Position numbers and translations under genes: made by a program. A stretch of 7,797 bases of DNA, taken from NCBI GenBank assembly GCA_030672465.1, contig DAOVGJ010000181.1, positions 1-7,797 of the forward strand, read 5' to 3'. The stretch comes from Pseudomonadota bacterium (GTDB taxonomy: Bacteria; Desulfobacterota; BSN033; WVXP01; G020346125). The notes under the pieces were generated by a model. That model saw nothing but the letters and a program-made list of their open reading frames with translations. It made no database searches and was not told the origin of the DNA. Below, piece by piece: positions 1 through 4,940 of the stretch (positions within the stretch are counted from its first letter, which is position 1; every line of letters begins with the position of its first letter).

Positions 1-292
1 CTTCAAGGCGCTTCAACGCGATGGGTTCTTCACATTCCTCGCACATCCCAAAGCTTCCGTTCTCGATGCGATCCAAGGCTTCGTCCACCTCGATCAATTT
101 GACCCTTTCGTTCTCGCTCAAACTCATGAGGAGATGGCGATCGGAAATGGTGACGGACTCATCCCCGATATCCTTAATGCCGTTCTGGCCAATCTCTTGG
201 GCGGACACATCCCGCTGTCTCATCTGTCCGATGATTTCCTCCCGCACCTGGAGTAACCTCTTTCTAAACCGATCTGCTATCTTAGGCTCCAT
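1..292 (-). CDS. DksA/TraR-family zinc-finger protein, partial (C-terminus beyond the left edge)
   Basis: Only the first 97 codons are inside the window. The visible part has a charged helical N-terminus, a helical segment at about residues 48-80 and the start of a C4 zinc finger, F-G-M-C-E-E-C with C84 and C87; the second cysteine pair must lie outside. Proteins of this family enter the secondary channel of RNA polymerase and, with ppGpp, alter promoter kinetics. The coiled-coil tip motif of E. coli DksA (D71, D74, A76) appears here as D41-I-G-D44-E-S46. The spacing from D44 to the first zinc cysteine is 40 residues, the same as in E. coli, which supports the alignment. The N-terminus is about 30 residues shorter than DksA, so this is one of the short TraR/DksA-like proteins, not a clear DksA ortholog. 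The ATG at 292 is preceded by GGAAGGGAG, placed unusually close to the start. It follows rsfS by 20 bp and is probably co-transcribed. Family call is firm; exact role is not. Confidence 0.88.
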   Translation of the reverse strand, partial: MEPKIADRFRKRLLQVREEIIGQMRQRDVSAQEIGQNGIKDIGDESVTISDRHLLMSLSENERVKLIEVDEALDRIENGSFGMCEECEEPIALKRLE

Positions 293-312
293 CTCCCTTC
301 CGAAAAAAGTCG

Positions 313-732
313 CTAAACGCTTGCCTTTCGGCCCAGGTTGGATCTCCTCGCCATCTGCTCCACCCTATCCACCCTGGGTGCATCGAGCCAAAGCCCCTCC
401 AAGTCGTAAAACTTCCTAACCGGGTCAAAAAAGACGTGAACCACCACATCGTCGTAGTCCATGAGAATCCATTTCCCCTCCTCAAACCCCTCCACTCCCA
501 GGGAATAGATACCCTTCTTCTTCAAATCCTCATTTATGGAACGGGCGATGGCCTGGACTTGACGATCCGACCTCCCGCTACAGATGAGGAAGTATTCAGT
601 GAAGGAAGAGATATTCTTAACGTCCAAAAGCACCATATCGAAGGCCTTCTTCTCTAAAGCGGCTCGGACGCAATAGAGCCATTTTTCCCTCGAACTCTTG
701 AGCTTGCGGTTTCCTCGACCCATCTCCGGCAA
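313..732 (-). CDS. rsfS: Ribosomal silencing factor RsfS
   Basis: RsfS (YbeB/Iojap family) binds ribosomal protein L14 on the 50S subunit and blocks joining with the 30S, lowering translation during starvation. Family hallmarks are all present: K-A-x-D-M-V-L-L-D-V at about residues 29-38, the S-G-R-S-D-R-Q-V-Q-A-I-A stretch at 52-63, V-E-G-F-E-E-G-K-W-I-L-M-D at 80-92, D-D-V-V-V-H-V-F-F at 94-102, and F-Y-D-L-E-G-L-W-L-D-A at 108-118. At 139 residues it is slightly longer than E. coli (about 105) because of a basic tail after residue 118 and a few extra N-terminal residues. The start is uncertain: the longest frame opens with TTG at 732, and an in-frame ATG at 723 gives a protein three residues shorter; neither has a well-spaced Shine-Dalgarno. 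It sits 20 bp downstream of nadD, the usual nadD-rsfS pairing, with no promoter visible between them. Confidence 0.95.
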   Translation of the reverse strand: MPEMGRGNRKLKSSREKWLYCVRAALEKKAFDMVLLDVKNISSFTEYFLICSGRSDRQVQAIARSINEDLKKKGIYSLGVEGFEEGKWILMDYDDVVVHVFFDPVRKFYDLEGLWLDAPRVDRVEQMARRSNLGRKASV

Positions 733-752
733 CTTCGAAATGCTATCCTATT

Positions 753-1409
753 CTAATTACCCTTCGCCCTGTAAAAGTGGTGTCGCTTAATATATCGCTC
801 TACCTCGCGGGGAAGGAGATATCGTATGGACCTCCCCTTGCTTATCTCTTCCCTGATCTTGGTAGAGGATATGTCCAGGAAGGTAACCCCCTGAAAATGA
901 ACGGAACACCCATCCCGATGGATAAGTCGGGTTCCCCCTTCGTCGTAGGCAAAGGCATCCGCTATTTCCGGGGGAAGAATGGTGGCCGAAAAGGGCTTAT
1001 CGAATCCCGGCCTTGTCATCACGATAAAGTGGCAGAGTGAGAAGAGTTCTTGAAATGACTTCCACGTTCCGATTTCTAAAAAGGCGTCCATGCCCAGAAT
1101 GAAGAACAGGTCTAAATCGGAACCATACCTCTGTCTGAAAAATTGGATGGTCCCGATGGAATAGGACTTACCCGGCCTCTTTAACTCGATGTCGGATACG
1201 GAGAAGTGGGGATTGCCCGATATCGCCAACCGCACCATCTCCATCCGATGCTCGCCCGAGATTCCGCCCTCAAGCGCCTTATGAGGCGGTACTGCCGCGG
1301 CGATGAAAATGATCCTTTTCAGATTAAACTGGTCCCGTATCTCTTCTGCTGCCCTCAGATGTCCTGAGTGGATGGGATTGAACGTTCCGCCAAAGATCCC
1401 TATCCTCAC
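753..1409 (-). CDS. nadD: Nicotinate-nucleotide adenylyltransferase NadD
   Basis: NadD transfers AMP from ATP to nicotinate mononucleotide, giving deamido-NAD in the cytoplasmic NAD biosynthesis pathway. The 218-residue protein has the complete nucleotidyltransferase signature: G-G-T-F-N-P-I-H-S-G-H at residues 7-17 with the two catalytic histidines H14 and H17, P-P-H-K at 41-44, the F-I-L-G-M-D block at 103-108 with T115-W116 just after, and I-S-S-T-K-I-R at 180-186, which contacts ATP phosphates. Length is typical. The start codon is GTG, chosen because it immediately precedes the conserved R-I-G-I-F-G-G strand and has GAGGTG four bases upstream. It follows obg by 42 bp. In many deltaproteobacteria proBA genes sit between obg and nadD; none are here. 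The HD-domain YqeK gene that separates nadD and rsfS in Firmicutes is also absent. Confidence 0.96.
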   Translation of the reverse strand: MRIGIFGGTFNPIHSGHLRAAEEIRDQFNLKRIIFIAAAVPPHKALEGGISGEHRMEMVRLAISGNPHFSVSDIELKRPGKSYSIGTIQFFRQRYGSDLDLFFILGMDAFLEIGTWKSFQELFSLCHFIVMTRPGFDKPFSATILPPEIADAFAYDEGGTRLIHRDGCSVHFQGVTFLDISSTKIREEISKGRSIRYLLPREVERYIKRHHFYRAKGN

Positions 1410-1451
1410 CCCTCACCTCAACCAAAGCCCGACCATTATCCCTATGGCTTT

Positions 1452-2516
1452 CTATGCCCCTCTCAAACCCCTTTCCCTACCCTCCTCCACCAGATGGATG
1501 ACTTCCCCCATCAATTCCGCCACTCCCTCCCCCGTTAAAGCGGAAATGGGAAAGAGCGGTGTCCCCATCTCGGCGAATCTTTCCTTGAGCTCTCGAATCC
1601 TGCCTTGAACGTGCGTCAAGTCGATCTTGTTGAGGGCAACCAACTGGGCCTTATCCAATAAGCTGGGGCTGAATGCCTCCAGTTCGCGGTTAACGGACCT
1701 AAAGTCTTCGATGGGATCGGAGCAGCGCGGCTCGGAGATGTCGATGAGATGGATAACCAGGCCCGTCCTTTCGATATGCCGTAAAAACCTTATACCCAGT
1801 CCCACACCACGATGTGCTCCCTTGATCAATGCAGGCAGGTCAGCGACGACTAATTGGCTAAATTGGCCGTATTTCGCTACCCCTAGGTTGGGAATGATAG
1901 TCGTAAAGGGATAATCCGCAATCTTGGGCTTTGCCGAGGATATCCTCGCCATGAGAGTCGATTTCCCCACATTTGGATATCCGATCAAGCCCACATCGGA
2001 TGGAAACTTCAATTCTAAGTTCAACCACCTCTGCTCGCCCTTTTGGCCCTCCTCTGCCCGATAGGGTGACCGATTTGTTGAGGAGACAAACCGAGCGTTT
2101 CCCCTTCCCCCCTTACCTCCCTTAGCCACCCCAAGCCTTTGATCCTCTACGGTAAAGTCTTTGATGAGTTCTTGGGTCTCCAAATCCTTAACCAAGGTTC
2201 CTACGGGGACCCTGATAACGCAATCCGACCCCTTCCTTCCGGACTGTTTCTTTTTGCCGCCATGCTCGCCATTTCCGGCCTTATGATGCCGTTGAAAAGA
2301 AAATTCCAAAAGGGTTGACGGATGCGAATTGGATATCAGGAGAACGTCACCTCCCCTTCCGCCATCTCCTCCGTCTGCTTTCCCTTTTGGAATGAATTTT
2401 CCTCGCCCGAAACTTACACAACCCTTTCCGCCATCACCTGCCTTGACCCATATCTTGGTCTCGTCCACGAACCTCACCGTTCCGGTGATGCCGGTCCTGG
2501 ATGTCTTAAGGGACAT
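1452..2516 (-). CDS. obgE: GTPase Obg/CgtA, ribosome assembly, without OCT domain
   Basis: Obg is a GTPase that binds the 50S subunit, aids its late maturation and responds to ppGpp. Residues 16-173 form the glycine-rich Obg fold (repeated G-G-D-G-G-R-G-G and G-G-K-G-G-R-G-N motifs). Residues 174-342 are the G domain: G1 G-Y-P-N-V-G-K-S-T (179-187), G2 Y-P-F-T-T (202-206), G4 N-K-I-D (296-299) and G5 S-A-L (325-327). The chain ends soon after, so there is no OCT domain. Two departures are visible: G3 reads D226-L-P-A229 instead of D-x-P-G, and the usual F-R-R-E-K-F near the N-terminus reads F-G-R-G-K-F. The ATG at 2516 overlaps the end of rpmA by 11 bp and adds about 15 residues ahead of the conserved F-V-D-E start; a GTG at 2477 would give a more standard N-terminus. 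The identification is certain; the start is not. Confidence 0.96.
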   Translation of the reverse strand: MSLKTSRTGITGTVRFVDETKIWVKAGDGGKGCVSFGRGKFIPKGKADGGDGGRGGDVLLISNSHPSTLLEFSFQRHHKAGNGEHGGKKKQSGRKGSDCVIRVPVGTLVKDLETQELIKDFTVEDQRLGVAKGGKGGRGNARFVSSTNRSPYRAEEGQKGEQRWLNLELKFPSDVGLIGYPNVGKSTLMARISSAKPKIADYPFTTIIPNLGVAKYGQFSQLVVADLPALIKGAHRGVGLGIRFLRHIERTGLVIHLIDISEPRCSDPIEDFRSVNRELEAFSPSLLDKAQLVALNKIDLTHVQGRIRELKERFAEMGTPLFPISALTGEGVAELMGEVIHLVEEGRERGLRGA

Positions 2517-2760
2517 AGACGCTGACCTGTTTCCGGTCCTTTCCCCTCCTCTCGAATTTCACAAGCCCATCTATTTTCGCGAATAGCGTATAATCCCTTC
2601 CCATCCCCACGTTCTGGCCGGGGTAGACCTTAGTACCCTTTTGCCTCACCAGGATATTTCCGGCGCGGACGCCCTGCCCGCTGGATCGTTTAACCCCCAA
2701 CCGCCGCCCAGCGCTATCCCTTCCGTTTCTCGAGCTTCCACCCGCTTTCTTATGGGCCAT
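2506..2760 (-). CDS. rpmA: 50S ribosomal protein L27
   Basis: L27 is a small basic protein of the large subunit whose flexible N-terminus reaches the peptidyl transferase centre. The 84-residue product opens with M-A-H-K-K-A-G-G-S-S-R-N-G-R-D-S, the family signature, followed by L-G-V-K-R, R-A-G-N-I-L-V-R-Q-K-G-T-K and F-E-R-R-G-K-D-R-K-Q-V-S-V-Y. It lacks the cleavable N-terminal extension of Firmicute L27, and consistently no Prp protease gene lies between it and rplU. The ATG is preceded by GGGAGG with a 5-base spacing, a strong ribosome binding site suited to a highly expressed gene. It lies 35 bp after rplU. The family's usual R-F-G-G-Q reads R-S-S-G-Q here, a mild difference. Confidence 0.98.
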   Translation of the reverse strand: MAHKKAGGSSRNGRDSAGRRLGVKRSSGQGVRAGNILVRQKGTKVYPGQNVGMGRDYTLFAKIDGLVKFERRGKDRKQVSVYVP

Positions 2761-2795
2761 GGAGACCTCCCTCCCTTTCCATCTATTTTGCCTTC

Positions 2796-3107
2796 TCAGG
2801 CTTTTATCTGCGAAATCATTAATTTGGTATAGAGTTGGCGATGCCCCCTCTTCCGCCTGACGTTTTTCCGCTTCTTCATCTTGAAGACGACGATTTTCCT
2901 GGCCTTACCCTGTTCCACGATTTTGCCTAAAACCCGTGCTCTGGAAACGGTAGGGGTTCCCACTTTAAATTTTTTTTCACCCCCAACAACCAATACCTCC
3001 TTCAATTCCACGAGGTCTCCCACCTCTCCGTCGATCTTTTCGGTCTGGATCAAATCACCCTCGCGGACCCTGTACTGTTTCCCTCCCGTCCGAACTACTG
3101 CATACAT
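2796..3107 (-). CDS. rplU: 50S ribosomal protein L21
   Basis: L21 binds 23S rRNA in the large subunit. The product is 103 residues, the standard family length, beginning M-Y-A-V-V-R-T-G-G-K-Q-Y-R-V-R-E-G-D and ending with the signature F-K-M-K-K-R-K-N-V-R-R-K-R-G-H-R-Q at about 75-91. The reading frame stays open upstream to a GTG at 3227, but the ATG at 3107 is chosen because it gives the exact conserved N-terminus and has AGGGGA seven bases upstream. The longer reading would add 40 residues unlike any L21 N-terminus. A promoter lies about 40 bp upstream, so the gene probably heads its own transcription unit with rpmA, obg, nadD, rsfS and the DksA-like gene, while also receiving read-through from rng. 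Confidence 0.98.
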   Translation of the reverse strand: MYAVVRTGGKQYRVREGDLIQTEKIDGEVGDLVELKEVLVVGGEKKFKVGTPTVSRARVLGKIVEQGKARKIVVFKMKKRKNVRRKRGHRQLYTKLMISQIKA

Positions 3108-3114
3108 TCCTTCG

Positions 3115-3120
3115 TCCCCT
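3115..3120 (-). promoter_or_regulatory. Ribosome binding site that decides the rplU start
   Basis: AGGGGA on the minus strand lies seven bases before the ATG at 3107. It supports the standard 103-residue L21 over the 40-residue longer reading from GTG 3227. Confidence 0.65.
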
Positions 3121-3144
3121 CTCGGGAAGATATTCGTGGCATAA

Positions 3145-3173
3145 AGGGTAATATATTTTCCCATCCTTGTCAA
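3145..3173 (-). promoter_or_regulatory. Predicted sigma70-type promoter for the rplU operon
   Basis: On the minus strand a perfect -35 TTGACA (3168-3173) is followed after exactly 17 bp by TACCCT (3145-3150), a moderate -10. Transcription would begin near 3137-3140, giving a leader of only about 30 bases before the rplU ATG. The AT-rich TATATT lies inside the spacer and could compete as a -10, but at non-optimal spacing. Position directly before two ribosomal protein genes supports it. Evidence is sequence match only. Confidence 0.6.
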
Positions 3174-3223
3174 TCCCATTTGCCCCGGAAGTTTCCCGAC
3201 CTTCCCCTTCCGTTCGGCTGAGC

Positions 3224-3391
3224 TCACGACGAAGCCTGCTCACCCTCGATGGGTACCCCACTTCTCCAGCAAATTTCGCTCATGGACAACGGTGTTCTCC
3301 AGTAACTTTTAAACTTCCGCCGTTTGCCTCCCATTCTCCTTTCAGGGGAATTCGCTTTCGACCAAGATATTTCGGTTGAAACGCCCACCAT
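3224..3391 (-). CDS. Possible small ORF of 55 codons between rng and rplU, unrecognised
   Basis: An ATG at 3391, 13 bases after the rng stop codon, opens a frame of 55 codons ending in TGA at 3224-3226. GAGGG, partly overlapping the rng stop, lies about nine bases before the ATG. The predicted peptide is basic in its middle, has three tryptophans and one cysteine, and shows no signal peptide or membrane segment. Its TGA overlaps a GTG (3225-3227) in the frame that runs on into rplU. I do not recognise a family. A frame this short is expected by chance fairly often, so it may be non-coding DNA or part of a structured RNA. Included as a candidate only. Confidence 0.2.
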   Translation of the reverse strand: MVGVSTEISWSKANSPERRMGGKRRKFKSYWRTPLSMSEICWRSGVPIEGEQASS

Positions 3392-3403
3392 TTCAGGCTT
3401 CCC

Positions 3404-4927
3404 TCAGACCTCCACAACATCGAATTGATCCTGATGGAGTCCATCTTTTGCCTTAATGATAATCTTTTTATTCAATTTTCTCTCCAGGTGTTCGATACCA
3501 ATTCGCTCCTCGTCATATAAGAGGTCCGCTACCTCGGGGTTAACATCCACCATTATGGTGGCTCCGGCCAAGCCAGAGGCCATCCGTTCGACCTCCCGAA
3601 AAATGTCATAGCAGACCGTAGTTTTCGATTTGACATATCCCGCTCCCTCACAATAGGTACACGGCTCGCACAGGATCCTGGGAACACTTTCCCGGGTTCT
3701 CTTGCGGGTCATCTCCACCACACCCAATTCGGAGATCTTCAGGATGTTGGTTTTTGTCCGGTCCTTCTTGAGTGCTTCCTCCAAGGCCAGGTAAACCTTC
3801 TCGCGATCTCCATCCCTCTCCATGTCGATAAAATCGATGATAATGATCCCGCCGATATTCCTCAACCTCAACTGGTAGGCGATCTCCTTTGCCGCCTCCA
3901 GGTTGGTCTTAAGGATTGTATCCTCTAGATTCCTCTTTCCCACAAATCGCCCCGTATTAACATCGATGGCCGTGAGGGCCTCTGTCATTTCGATAACGAT
4001 ATATCCCCCTGATTTCAACCAGACCCTCCTCCCCAAGCTCTTATCGATCTCCATCTCGATTCCGTAGGCATCGAATATGGGTTCCCTGCCCTCGTAAATC
4101 TCGATGTCGCATTTGAGTTTTGGCATGTAGGTCTTGGTGAAGTTGATGATGTTCCAATATTCCTGCCGGTCGTTGACGACGACCCTGTTCACCTCTGGTG
4201 AGAGGAGATCCCGAATGACACGGAGCACGATATTCAGATCGCTGTGGATAAGGAGAGGCGCTGAGGAATTTTCCTTTTTCACCTGAATGTTATCCCATAA
4301 CTTCAGCAAAAAATCCATGTCGCCCTTGAGTAACTCCTCATCCCCTCCCTCACTAGCCGTTCTCACGATGAAACCCAGTCCCTGGGGTTTGATCCCCTGG
4401 ATAATTTCCATCAATCGCCTTCTCTCATTCTGGTCCTTAATCCTCCTCGAAACACCGACGTGATCAACCGTGGGCATAAGCACGAGATAGCGGCTTGGAA
4501 AGGTGAAATGGGAGGTGATCCTCGTGCCCTTGGTCCCAATGGGCTCCTTTGACACTTGGACTAGGATTTCTTGTCCTTCACACAACAGGTCTTCGATCTG
4601 TGAAGGTTGGGATAGATAACTAGGAACCCCTTGCACTTCGAACTCATAATCCCCCTCTCCGTTCGAGCCCTCCTCCAACATAAGACTGTATTCCTCGATA
4701 TCCCTATAGATATCGGAGACGTAGAGAAAGGCTGCCTTTTCCAAGCCGATATCCACGAAAGCCGCCTGCATTCCAGGTAATACCCTAATCACCTTCCCCT
4801 TATAAATATTGCCGACAATGCTCCTCCCCTTGATCCTCTCGATATAGGACTCTGTGAGCATGCCGTCTTCTAACAATGCCACCCTCGTCTCATATGGGGT
4901 AACATTTATGACGAGTTGGTTTGACAT
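3404..4927 (-). CDS. rng: Ribonuclease G (Rne/Rng family endoribonuclease)
   Basis: RNase G cuts AU-rich single-stranded RNA with a preference for 5'-monophosphate ends, matures 16S rRNA and degrades mRNA. The 507-residue protein has an N-terminal strand Q-L-V-I-N-V-T-P-Y-E-T-R-V-A, an S1 domain (about 35-125) with G-N-I-Y-K-G-K-V-I-R-V-L-P-G-M-Q-A-A-F-V-D-I-G, the 5'-sensor/RNase H-like part, and the catalytic A-I-D322-V-N-T-G and I-I-I-D365-F-I-D-M motifs holding the Mg-binding aspartates. The Zn-link C-T-Y-C-E-G-A-G uses C423 and C426, with an extra cysteine at 420. The S1 domain carries an acidic, glycine-containing insertion at about 80-110. The RNase E scaffold tail is absent, so this is RNase G, not E. 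The start is fixed by AGGAGG seven bases upstream. It follows the radical SAM gene by 12 bp. Confidence 0.96.
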   Translation of the reverse strand: MSNQLVINVTPYETRVALLEDGMLTESYIERIKGRSIVGNIYKGKVIRVLPGMQAAFVDIGLEKAAFLYVSDIYRDIEEYSLMLEEGSNGEGDYEFEVQGVPSYLSQPSQIEDLLCEGQEILVQVSKEPIGTKGTRITSHFTFPSRYLVLMPTVDHVGVSRRIKDQNERRRLMEIIQGIKPQGLGFIVRTASEGGDEELLKGDMDFLLKLWDNIQVKKENSSAPLLIHSDLNIVLRVIRDLLSPEVNRVVVNDRQEYWNIINFTKTYMPKLKCDIEIYEGREPIFDAYGIEMEIDKSLGRRVWLKSGGYIVIEMTEALTAIDVNTGRFVGKRNLEDTILKTNLEAAKEIAYQLRLRNIGGIIIIDFIDMERDGDREKVYLALEEALKKDRTKTNILKISELGVVEMTRKRTRESVPRILCEPCTYCEGAGYVKSKTTVCYDIFREVERMASGLAGATIMVDVNPEVADLLYDEERIGIEHLERKLNKKIIIKAKDGLHQDQFDVVEV

Positions 4928-4934
4928 GAGATAG

Positions 4935-4940
4935 CCTCCT
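4935..4940 (-). promoter_or_regulatory. Perfect Shine-Dalgarno of rng overlapping the upstream stop codon
   Basis: The minus strand reads TAAGGAGG, where TAA ends the radical SAM gene and AGGAGG is the ribosome binding site of rng, seven bases before its ATG. The arrangement suggests translational coupling of the two genes. Confidence 0.8.

Larger units (their letters stand above)
3108..3403 (-). other. rng-rplU spacer holding a promoter and an unexplained 230-bp stretch
   Basis: This spacer is long compared with the -11 to 42 bp gaps elsewhere in the cluster. Its rplU-proximal part carries the promoter and ribosome binding site. The remaining 3174-3403 shows no U-tract intrinsic terminator after rng. 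It has modest inverted repeats: ACCGA/TTGGT, CGGAAG/CTTCCG, and AACGG/CCGTT further apart. A 55-codon minus-strand frame runs from ATG 3391 to TGA 3224 (reported separately). The forward strand also carries an open frame here with no recognisable family. I cannot assign the stretch to a known RNA family. Confidence 0.5.

Noticed and set aside
3108..3227. N-terminally extended L21 beginning at GTG 3227
   Set aside because: The 40 extra residues do not resemble any L21, the promoter and a well-spaced ribosome binding site lie inside this stretch, and ATG 3107 gives the exact family length.
3167..3379. Forward-strand 70-codon frame in the rng-rplU spacer
   Set aside because: No ribosome binding site or recognisable family, and it opposes all neighbouring genes; treated as chance.
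3404..4927. RNase E rather than RNase G
   Set aside because: The protein stops at 507 residues, soon after the Zn-link and small domain, with no long scaffold tail, and its N-terminus matches the RNase G type.
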